This document shows positions 5,832-11,549 of a stretch of DNA of 11,549 bases, piece by piece (the first letter of the stretch is position 1; each line of letters starts with the position of its first letter). The translations under genes were made by a program, and so were the position numbers. Below the pieces are notes generated by a model. It saw only the letters and a program-made list of their open reading frames with translations. It searched no databases and was not told the DNA's origin. The DNA is from DASZHA01 sp049644325 (GTDB lineage: Bacteria > Chloroflexota > Dormibacteria > DASZGP01): NCBI GenBank assembly GCA_049644325.1, contig JBARRR010000018.1:1-11549 (forward strand), in the 5' to 3' direction.

Positions 5832-7270
5832 TGGCAATCGAGATCACCTCAGAGCAGGGCGGGGCGCCCGACAAGGTCCGAGCCGAAGACCTCGACAAGG
5901 ACTACAAGTTCGGCTGGCACGACGAGCTCAAGGCCGCCTTCAAGTCCGAGCGGGGGCTGTCGGAAGAGGGTGTCCGCCAGATCTCGGCGATGAAGGGCGA
6001 GCCCGAGTGGATGCTCAAGTTCCGCCTCAAGGCCCTGCGCCATTTCAACAACCGGCCGATGCCCTCATGGGGCGCCGACCTCGGCGACATCGAGTTCGAC
6101 AACATCTTCTACTACCTCAAGCCGCAGGGCGAGCAGGGCAAGAGCTGGGACGACATCCCGCCCGACATCAAGAACACCTTTGACCGCCTCGGCATCCCCG
6201 AGGCGGAGCAGAAGTTCCTCGGTGGCGTCTCGGCGCAGTACGAGTCCGAAGTCGTCTACCACTCCATCCGCGAGGACCTGGAGAAGCAGGGCGTGATCTT
6301 CACCGACTGCGACTCAGGCCTGCGCGAGCACCCCGAGATCTTCCAGAAGTACTTCGGCACCATCATCCCGCCCAACGACAACAAGTTCGCCGCCCTCAAC
6401 AGCGCGGTCTGGTCCGGCGGCTCGTTCGTCTTCGTCCCCGCAGGGGTCAAGGTCGAGATCCCCCTGCAGGCCTACTTCCGGATCAACGCCGAGAACATGG
6501 GCCAGTTCGAGCGAACCCTGATCATCGCCGAGCCCGGCAGCTTCGTCCACTACATCGAGGGCTGCACCGCCCCGATCTACACCTCCGACTCGCTGCACTC
6601 CGCGGTGGTCGAGCTGATCGCGATGGAGGGCGCCCGGATCCGCTACACCACCATCCAGAACTGGTCCAACAACGTCTACAACCTGGTCACCAAGCGGGCC
6701 ATCGCCGAGAAGAACGCCACCGTCGAGTGGATCGACGGCAACCTCGGCAGCAAGGTGACCATGAAGTACCCCGCCGTCTACCTGATGGGTGAGGGCGCCA
6801 AGGGCGACGTGCTCTCGATCGCCTTCGCCGGCCCCAACCAGCACCAGGACGCCGGCGCCAAGATGATCCACGCCGCGCCCAACACCACCTCCACGATCGT
6901 CAGCAAGTCGATCTCCAAGGGCGGCGGCCGCACCAGCTACCGCGGCCTGGTCAAGGTCTACCCGGGGATGAAGGGCGCCAAGTCGTCCGTGCGCTGCGAC
7001 GCCCTCCTGATGGACGAGGACTCGCGCTCCGACACCTACCCCTACATGGACATCGAGGAAGACCAGGTTCAGATCGGGCACGAGGCCACGGTCAGCAAGA
7101 TCGGCGACGAGCAGCTCTTCTACCTCCAGTCCCGGGGCATCCCCGAGGAGGAGGCGATGGCGATGATCGTCAACGGCTTCATCGAGCCCTTCACCAAGGA
7201 GCTGCCGATGGAGTATGCCGTGGAGCTGAACCGCCTGATCCAGCTCCAGATGGAGGGTTCCGTAGGCTAG
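5831..7270 (+). CDS. sufB: Fe-S cluster scaffold protein SufB
   Basis: SufB receives sulfur and helps assemble the cluster on the SufBC2D or SufB2C2 complex. The 479-residue product is full length for bacterial SufB. Landmarks include YKFGWHDE (25-32), EPEWMLKFRLKAL (58-70), WSGGSFVFVPAGVKVEIPLQ (194-213), GCTAPIYTSDSLHSAVVE (244-261), a Q-H-Q-D-A-G-A-K-M-I-H segment (337-347), SSVRCDALLMD (385-395), and IGHEATVSKI (415-424). Cys389 and Glu418 are 29 residues apart, as are the functional E. coli residues Cys405 and Glu434, so the cluster-forming pair appears intact. The long N-terminal part distinguishes it from SufD. No sufD, sufS, sufU or sufT follows; the next gene belongs to a sugar operon. 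Partners must be encoded elsewhere or the scaffold may be SufB and SufC only. Confidence 0.97.
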   Translation: MAIEITSEQGGAPDKVRAEDLDKDYKFGWHDELKAAFKSERGLSEEGVRQISAMKGEPEWMLKFRLKALRHFNNRPMPSWGADLGDIEFDNIFYYLKPQGEQGKSWDDIPPDIKNTFDRLGIPEAEQKFLGGVSAQYESEVVYHSIREDLEKQGVIFTDCDSGLREHPEIFQKYFGTIIPPNDNKFAALNSAVWSGGSFVFVPAGVKVEIPLQAYFRINAENMGQFERTLIIAEPGSFVHYIEGCTAPIYTSDSLHSAVVELIAMEGARIRYTTIQNWSNNVYNLVTKRAIAEKNATVEWIDGNLGSKVTMKYPAVYLMGEGAKGDVLSIAFAGPNQHQDAGAKMIHAAPNTTSTIVSKSISKGGGRTSYRGLVKVYPGMKGAKSSVRCDALLMDEDSRSDTYPYMDIEEDQVQIGHEATVSKIGDEQLFYLQSRGIPEEEAMAMIVNGFIEPFTKELPMEYAVELNRLIQLQMEGSVG

Positions 7271-7279
7271 ACGGCCATC

Positions 7280-7318
7280 GCCGCCCTTGCTACCAGCCTG
7301 AGACAGAGGCGGGGCGGC
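7280..7318 (+). terminator. Candidate terminator hairpin after sufB
   Basis: GCCGCCC (7280-7286) pairs perfectly with GGGCGGC (7312-7318); inside it GCCT (7296-7299) pairs with AGGC (7307-7310), giving an imperfect nested stem with an asymmetric bulge. It starts 10 bases past the sufB TAG. There is no T tract, so termination strength is uncertain. It would separate the suf operon from the sugar operon. Confidence 0.35.
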
Positions 7319-7325
7319 CAAGTCC

Positions 7326-7364
7326 TTGTGGCGCCTCCCGGGTGCCTTATTCTGTGGCGAGATG
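7326..7364 (+). promoter_or_regulatory. Candidate promoter of the sugar operon
   Basis: TATTCT (7348-7353) resembles a -10 element, with TTGTGG (7326-7331) 16 bases upstream as a partial -35. Transcription would start near 7360, only about 2 bases before the ATG at 7362, again implying a leaderless or nearly leaderless mRNA. There is no room for a normal ribosome binding site between promoter and start. Confidence 0.4.
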
Positions 7365-7841
7365 CCGGTAGCAGCAGACGTTCAACTCGGCGCGGGGGTT
7401 GTGATCACGCACCCGGAGCTCAGCAACCTGTACGGGTGCTCCATTGGCGATGGCACCCGCGTCGGCCCATTTGTCGAGATCCAGAAGGACGCCCACGTGG
7501 GCCGGCAGTGCAAGATCCAGTCGCACACCATGATCTGCAGCGGCGTGACCATCGAAGACGAGGTCTTCGTCGGCCACGGCGTGATGTTCGTCAACGACAT
7601 GCGCCCCCGCGCCACTAACAGCGCCGGCAAGCTGGCCACCACCGACGACTGGGAGATGGCGCCGATCCTGGTGAAACGCGGGGCGACGATCGGCAGCAAC
7701 GCCACCATCCTGGGAAACGTCACCATCGGGTCCAACGCGATGGTGGGCGCCGGGGCGGTGGTCACTCGTGACGTCCGCGACGGTGCCACCGTGGTAGGTA
7801 ACCCTGCGCGCGAGGTGAGCTCGGTGGGAGCGCGTCGCTGA
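7362..7841 (+). CDS. Left-handed beta-helix N-acetyltransferase (WbpD/WlbB-like)
   Basis: A 159-residue hexapeptide-repeat acyltransferase. Imperfect hexad repeats run from VQLGAGVVI (7-15) through IGDGTRVGPFVEI (28-40), VGRQCKIQSHTMICSGVTIEDEVFVGHGVMFVND (46-79) and, after a loop (80-100), IGSNATILGNVTIGSNAMVGAGAVVTRDV (110-138), ending VVGNPAREV. The SNLYGC-x-IG and GHGVMFVND-x-x-PRATN blocks are typical of acetyltransferases of the WbpD/WlbB group, which acetylate the 3-amino group of UDP-2-acetamido-3-amino-2,3-dideoxy-glucuronate using acetyl-CoA. The neighbouring dehydrogenase and aminotransferase support this role. ATG 7362 gives a natural N-terminus just after the candidate promoter; earlier in-frame starts would lie within it. 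The TGA overlaps the next ATG as TGATG. A related 3-amino-sugar substrate cannot be excluded. Confidence 0.87.
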   Translation: MPVAADVQLGAGVVITHPELSNLYGCSIGDGTRVGPFVEIQKDAHVGRQCKIQSHTMICSGVTIEDEVFVGHGVMFVNDMRPRATNSAGKLATTDDWEMAPILVKRGATIGSNATILGNVTIGSNAMVGAGAVVTRDVRDGATVVGNPAREVSSVGARR

Positions 7842-8905
7842 TGCGGGAGCGTCGCGGCCAGAAGCCGAACCTCGATTTGCCCCGCCTGGCCCTCATCGGC
7901 TGCGGCCAGTGGGGGCTCAACTACCTGCGCGCCTTCGGCGAGCTCGAAGGCTGCGTCGTCACTCACGCCTGCGACATCTCGCCCGAGCGCCTGCATGAGG
8001 CTGAGCGGCGCATGCCCGGGGTGGCGACCACCGGGCGCGCCGAGGAGGTCCTTGCCAACCCCGACGTCGACGCCGTGATCGTCGCCGTCGAGGCAACCCG
8101 CCATTTCGAGGTGGCCAAGGCCGTCCTGGAGGCGGGCAAGCACGTCCTGGTCGAGAAGCCGATGACCATCGAGGTCGCCGACGCCCGCGCCCTGCGCGAC
8201 ACAGCCGCCGCCTCCGGCCGGGTCATGATGGTGGGCCACGTCTTCCGTCACAACCCCGCCATCAACTACGTCCGCGATGTGCTCGGCAAGGGCCAGCTGG
8301 GCGACCTGCTCTACCTCTATTTCACGCGCACCAACCTCGGTCCTATCCGCTCCGACGTCAACGCCGTGTGGGACCTGATGACCCACGACATCTCCATCCT
8401 TCTCCACTTCCTCAACGAGAGCCCGCAGTGGGTGTCGGCGCAGGGCGCGCGATACCTCAGCCCGGAGGTCGAGGACGTGGCCTTCGCCACCCTTGGGTTT
8501 GGCAAGGGGGTGATCGCCAACCTGCGGGTCAGCTGGCTCGATCCGCGCAAGGTGCGCGAGATCACGCTGGTGGGCACCCGAAAGATGGTGGTCATCGACG
8601 ACCTCGCCGGCGAGCCGGTCCGGATCTACGACAAGGGCGCCCTCCTGGAGCCGGCCTACAACACCTTCGGCGAGTTCAAGCTGGTCACCCACAGCGGTGA
8701 CGTCACCATCCCCGCGATTCCCACCGTCGAGCCGCTGAAGGCCCAGTGCCAGCACTTCCTCGACAGCGTCCGCAGTGGGCGGGTCCTGGTCGGCGACGCC
8801 GACGATGGGGTGCGAGTGGTCGAGGTGCTGGACGCCATCAACCGCTCGATGGCCCAGCTGGGCGCGCCCGTGCAGTTCGCCGCCGCCGGCGCCGCGGCCG
8901 GATGA
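7841..8905 (+). CDS. Gfo/Idh/MocA-family sugar dehydrogenase (WbpB/WlbA-like)
   Basis: A 354-residue NAD(P)-dependent oxidoreductase. The N-terminal Rossmann fold shows LALIGCGQWGLN (16-27, G-x-G-x-x-G), DVDAVIVAVEATRH (75-88) and the catalytic EKP (105-107, Lys106). The C-terminal domain contains TRTNLGPIRSDVNAVWDLMTHD (163-183, with His182 as the likely proton-transfer residue), and SWLDPRKVREITLVGTRKM (231-249). The NLG-x-x-R-x-DVNA-x-WDL-x-x-HD block is the pattern I know from the WbpB/WlbA group, which oxidises C3 of UDP-N-acetylglucosaminuronate before transamination. A purine-rich GGTGGGAG lies upstream, and the gene overlaps both neighbours (TGATG before, ATGA after). An Ala/Gly-rich tail follows the conserved domain. 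The exact sugar substrate is inferred from context. Confidence 0.88.
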   Translation: MRERRGQKPNLDLPRLALIGCGQWGLNYLRAFGELEGCVVTHACDISPERLHEAERRMPGVATTGRAEEVLANPDVDAVIVAVEATRHFEVAKAVLEAGKHVLVEKPMTIEVADARALRDTAAASGRVMMVGHVFRHNPAINYVRDVLGKGQLGDLLYLYFTRTNLGPIRSDVNAVWDLMTHDISILLHFLNESPQWVSAQGARYLSPEVEDVAFATLGFGKGVIANLRVSWLDPRKVREITLVGTRKMVVIDDLAGEPVRIYDKGALLEPAYNTFGEFKLVTHSGDVTIPAIPTVEPLKAQCQHFLDSVRSGRVLVGDADDGVRVVEVLDAINRSMAQLGAPVQFAAAGAAAG

Positions 8906-10017
8906 AGGCAGGCGCGCGGGGCGTCCGTTTCGTCGACCTCAAGGCTCAGATCGCCGAGCTCCAACCTGAGGTCTCCGAGGCCATCGCATCGGTCGTCGCC
9001 AGCGCCGCCTTCATCCTTGGCCCCGACGTGGCGCGCTTCGAGGAGGAGTTCGCCGCCTACTGCGATGTGCCCCACGCCAACGGTGTCGACAGCGGGCTGA
9101 GTGCCCTCGAGCTCGCCCTCAGGGCGCTGCAGCTCCGGCCCGGCGACGAGGTCATCACCCAGGCCAACACGTACGTAGCGACGGTCAGCGCCATCGAGCA
9201 GGCCGGTGGGCGCCCGGTACTCGTCGACTGCGACGAGGCCGGCGGCATCGATACCGCGGCCCTGGCGGATGCCTTCACCGATCGCACCCGGGCGGTGATG
9301 CCGGTGCACATGTACGGGCGGATCTGCGACATCGATGACGTCGTCCGCATCGCCAGGGCCCACGATGTCGTCGTGATCGAGGATGCCTGCCAGGCCCACG
9401 GCGCGGTCCTCGACGGCCGCCGGGCGGGAAGCTTCGGCGACGCCGCCGGCTTCAGCTTCTACCCCGGCAAGAACCTCGGCGCCTTTGGCGATGGCGGCAT
9501 GACGGTCACCACCAGCTCGGAGATAGCCGACTGGGTCCGCAAGGTGCGCAACTACGGCCAGGAGACCAAGTATGTCCATGAGCTGCCGCCGCTCAACCGC
9601 CGCCTTGACACCATCCAGGCGGCTGTCCTCAGCGTCAAGCTGAGGCGGCTGGACGATTGGAACCGGCGCCGCGAGTGGGTGGCAGACGCCTACCGGGAAC
9701 GACTCGCGGAGGTCCCCGTGGAGCTGCCGCAAGAGGGGGCCCCGGGCCGCCATGTTTATCACCTGTTCCCCCTCCAGACCGATTCCCGGGACGCGCTCCA
9801 GGAACACTTGGGGGAGGCCGGCATCGAGACGGGGATCCACTACCCGATCCCGGTCCATCGCCTGCCCGTCTACGAGTCGCTGGGTTACCCGGAGGGGGCC
9901 TTCCCCACCGCCGAAGCCGCCGCCCGGCGGATGCTCTCGCTGCCGATGTACCCGGAGATGCCGATCGAGGCCATCGACCGGGTCAGCGAGGCCGTAACCG
10001 ACTTCTTCTCGGGCTGA
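8902..10017 (+). CDS. DegT/DnrJ/EryC1-family PLP aminotransferase (3-amino-sugar type)
   Basis: A 371-residue sugar aminotransferase of usual length. It begins with the family's FVDLKAQ (10-16) and has the NGVDSGLSALELALRAL block (60-76), ITQANTYVATVSA (85-97), VHMYGR (135-140), IEDACQAHGA (159-168, Asp161 contacting the PLP ring nitrogen), FSFYPGKNLGAFGDGG (184-199, Lys190 forming the Schiff base), NYGQETKYVHE (217-227), NRRLDTIQAAVL (232-243) and GIHYPIPVH (311-319). Context predicts amination of C3 of the product of the preceding dehydrogenase (WbpE/WlbC role). However, EDACQAHGA and FYPGKNLGA-x-GDGG also recall FdtB/QdtB/DesV aminotransferases acting on dTDP-3-keto-6-deoxy sugars, so the nucleotide carrier is open. 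ATG 8902 overlaps the upstream TGA as ATGA; its TGA overlaps the next ATG. Confidence 0.92.
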   Translation: MKAGARGVRFVDLKAQIAELQPEVSEAIASVVASAAFILGPDVARFEEEFAAYCDVPHANGVDSGLSALELALRALQLRPGDEVITQANTYVATVSAIEQAGGRPVLVDCDEAGGIDTAALADAFTDRTRAVMPVHMYGRICDIDDVVRIARAHDVVVIEDACQAHGAVLDGRRAGSFGDAAGFSFYPGKNLGAFGDGGMTVTTSSEIADWVRKVRNYGQETKYVHELPPLNRRLDTIQAAVLSVKLRRLDDWNRRREWVADAYRERLAEVPVELPQEGAPGRHVYHLFPLQTDSRDALQEHLGEAGIETGIHYPIPVHRLPVYESLGYPEGAFPTAEAAARRMLSLPMYPEMPIEAIDRVSEAVTDFFSG

Positions 10018-10733
10018 TGTACAAGGGCAAGACCATCCAGGTCATCCTGCCCGCGCTCGACGAGGCGGGGAAGATCGGCAAGGCCGTGGAGCGCATCCCC
10101 GGCGACATCGTCGACGACGTGGTGGTGGTGGATGACGGCTCCACCGACGGCACCGCCGCCGAGGCCCGCGCCGCGGGGGCCACCGTCCTGGTCCACGACG
10201 TCAACCAGGGCGCGGGCGCCGCCATCCGCACCGGCATCTACCACGCCCAGAAGACCGGCGTCGACCTCTGCGGCATCATCGCCGGCGACGACCAGGACCG
10301 CCCCGACGAGATCGTGCGGCTGGGCGACGCCATCATCGACGGCGGCGCCGACTTCATCCAGGGGTCGCGGTACGTTCCTGGTGGCGAGCGCCTCAACCAG
10401 CCCACCAGCCGGACCGCCATGACACGCTCGTACTCCGTCTTCTTCAGCGCCTGCGTCGGCAAGCACATCACCGATGCCACCAACGGCTTCAAGCTCTTCC
10501 GCACCGAGGTAACCCGCAAGATGCACCTCGACCAACCGTGGCTCAACCGTTACGAGCTGGAGCCGTACCTGCTCTTTTCCGCGATCAAGATGGGCCTTGA
10601 TGTGCGTGAGGTGCCCGTGACCAAGTACTACCCGCCCGACCGGCAGGTCGGCTACACCAAGATGAAGGCCTACCGCGACTGGTGGGGGATTTCGCGGCCG
10701 ATGCTGCTCCTGGCGCTGCGCATCAGGAAGTAG
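10017..10733 (+). CDS. GT2-family glycosyltransferase (DPM1/polyprenyl-phosphate type)
   Basis: A 238-residue GT-A glycosyltransferase. It has the N-terminal strand IQVILPALDEAGKIGKAV (7-24), the nucleotide-binding VVVVDDGSTDGT (35-46), NQGAGAAIRTGI (63-74), the metal-binding GDDQDRPDEI (90-99; a D-x-D at Asp92/Asp94), a GSRYVPGGE loop (116-124) and DATNGFKLFR (153-162), all as in dolichyl- or polyprenyl-phosphate sugar synthases. There are no C-terminal membrane helices, so it would be a soluble or peripheral enzyme. It probably moves a sugar from a nucleotide onto a lipid phosphate at the inner membrane face. The ATG overlaps the aminotransferase stop. The next gene, a polytopic membrane protein, starts on the last base of its TAG and would be a natural user of a lipid-linked sugar. 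Confidence 0.9.
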   Translation: MYKGKTIQVILPALDEAGKIGKAVERIPGDIVDDVVVVDDGSTDGTAAEARAAGATVLVHDVNQGAGAAIRTGIYHAQKTGVDLCGIIAGDDQDRPDEIVRLGDAIIDGGADFIQGSRYVPGGERLNQPTSRTAMTRSYSVFFSACVGKHITDATNGFKLFRTEVTRKMHLDQPWLNRYELEPYLLFSAIKMGLDVREVPVTKYYPPDRQVGYTKMKAYRDWWGISRPMLLLALRIRK

Positions 10734-11549
10734 TGCTCACCGCCGCGGCCCGCCGGCGACTGGCGGTCGCCCTCTTCATCTTCGTCTGGTTCGCCTACCT
10801 CGCCACGGCGTCGGGCCGGATCAAGACCAGCGACATCCAGACCGAGTTCAGGGTCGCCACCTCGCTGGTCCTCCATGGCAACCTCCAGGCCGACAAGACC
10901 CACGACACGCGCGTCGGCCTCGACGGCCACAACTACAGCGACCACGGCATCGGCGCCTCGCTGCTGCTGGTGCCCGCCGTCCTTGTCGACGGCGGCGTCG
11001 AGACCTCGCGGGCGGTGTTCGTCATCGCCATGGTCAACCCGCTGCTCTCCGCCGGTACGGCCGTGCTGCTGCTGCTCCTCCTCCTCGACCTCGGCTTCAG
11101 CCCGCGGGCGGGGCTGGTGATCACGCTCCTCTACGCCTTCGCCACGATCGCGTGGCCCTACGCCCACGATTCGTTCGATGTCACCGCCGCCGCCTTCCTG
11201 GGGCTGCTGGCGCTGTGGGCGGCGCGGCGGCGGGGGGAGGGTGGCGGCTGGCGCTGGGTGCTGCTCTCGGGAGTGGCCCTCGCCGTTGGCGTGCTCATTC
11301 GCTACTCGACCGGGCTGGCCGTCCTTCCCATCGCCGCCTACCTGGCCTGGAAGCGGCGCCGCCAGGGGCCGGCGGCGATTTTGGCCGAGGTCGCGGGCTG
11401 GCTGGGCCCCATCCTGGGCGTCACGGTCCTGGTGGCATGGCTCAACTGGGCGCGGTGGGGCGACCCCCTCCAGCTGGGGCTGCCAGAGGCGGCGCAGAAG
11501 TATGTCCAGCCGTTGGCCGAGCAGGCGATCTCGCTGGTCGGCCTCCTGG
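10733..11549 (+). CDS. Polytopic membrane protein, N-terminal part (GT-C/GT39-like), runs off the window
   Basis: From GTG 10733 the frame stays open to the end of the window, giving at least 272 residues and no stop. There is one hydrophobic helix at about 11-28, then an acidic periplasmic-type loop (SDIQTEF, 33-39; Asp34 and Glu38), then GLDGHNYSDHGIGASLLLVP (62-81), and about six further helices (73-88, 93-118, 126-145, 150-164, 175-201, 221-240). The D/G-x-x-x-Y-S-x-x-G-x-G-x-S-L-L pattern after an acidic first loop is typical of GT-C enzymes related to GT39/ArnT, which use polyprenyl-phosphate sugars. Substrate and acceptor are unknown. GTG overlaps the G of the upstream TAG and gives a normal basic N-terminus (ARRRL) before the first helix. 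Confidence 0.75.
   Translation, partial: MLTAAARRRLAVALFIFVWFAYLATASGRIKTSDIQTEFRVATSLVLHGNLQADKTHDTRVGLDGHNYSDHGIGASLLLVPAVLVDGGVETSRAVFVIAMVNPLLSAGTAVLLLLLLLDLGFSPRAGLVITLLYAFATIAWPYAHDSFDVTAAAFLGLLALWAARRRGEGGGWRWVLLSGVALAVGVLIRYSTGLAVLPIAAYLAWKRRRQGPAAILAEVAGWLGPILGVTVLVAWLNWARWGDPLQLGLPEAAQKYVQPLAEQAISLVGLL

Noticed and set aside
4419..5837. A 472-codon open frame on the minus strand across rrf2 and sufC.
   Set aside because: It is antisense to two genes with intact catalytic motifs, has no recognisable domain, and long antisense frames are expected in GC-rich coding DNA where stops are rare.
6314..7321. A 335-codon minus-strand open frame across sufB.
   Set aside because: Its composition (Gly, Val, Asp, Leu, His runs) is that of a shadow frame, and sufB is intact on the other strand.
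7382..8755. A 457-codon minus-strand open frame across the acetyltransferase and dehydrogenase.
   Set aside because: It is the antisense shadow of two well-supported genes and is dominated by G, D, V, A and H typical of reverse-frame translations.
8656..9858. A 400-codon minus-strand open frame across the aminotransferase.
   Set aside because: It is antisense to a complete DegT-family gene with all catalytic residues and shows no domain of its own.

Overview
The window is gene-dense, high-GC bacterial chromosome. I found no tRNA, rRNA, CRISPR array, insertion sequence or phage gene. The high GC, many overlapping genes, few clear Shine-Dalgarno sites and promoters placed right at start codons suggest a Terrabacteria-type lineage, such as Chloroflexota, Candidatus Dormibacterota or a deep actinobacterium. 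That placement is inference; no gene here fixes the phylum.

Layout. Bases 1-1094 (+) hold the 3' end of a polytopic membrane protein, probably a GT87-like glycosyltransferase, translationally coupled to a YhhN/TMEM86 (lysoplasmalogenase-type) membrane protein. Bases 1091-2179 (-) encode a GT4 glycosyltransferase whose stop codon overlaps the YhhN stop. A gap of about 55 bp carries divergent promoters for the glycosyltransferase and for nadA (2235-3200, +), quinolinate synthase. nadA converges, 3 bp apart, on a minus-strand gene (3204-4298) for an unusual protein with a DUF4388/PATAN-like N-terminus, a long Pro/Ala-rich linker and a basic C-terminus. A 165-bp divergent region with two palindromic elements separates it from rrf2-sufC-sufB (4464-7270, +), an iron-sulfur assembly operon headed by an IscR-like regulator. 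A 91-bp gap with a candidate terminator and a leaderless-type promoter follows. Then comes a tightly overlapping surface-sugar operon (7362 to the window end, +): left-handed beta-helix N-acetyltransferase, Gfo/Idh dehydrogenase, DegT aminotransferase, DPM1-like GT2 transferase, and a partial polytopic GT-C/GT39-like membrane protein.

How the genes fit together. The dehydrogenase, aminotransferase and acetyltransferase are the three enzymes expected to oxidise, aminate and acetylate C3 of a nucleotide sugar (WbpB/WbpE/WbpD or WlbA/WlbC/WlbB type). The GT2 enzyme and membrane protein could then load a lipid carrier and transfer sugar outside the membrane. The suf operon supplies Fe-S clusters; nearby NadA needs one. 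sufD, sufS and sufU do not follow sufB, which is the most notable departure from common SUF operons.

No clearly new system is visible. The best leads are the short suf operon with its promoter-overlapping inverted repeat, the uncharacterised PATAN-like protein, and the recurring promoter-at-start-codon pattern.
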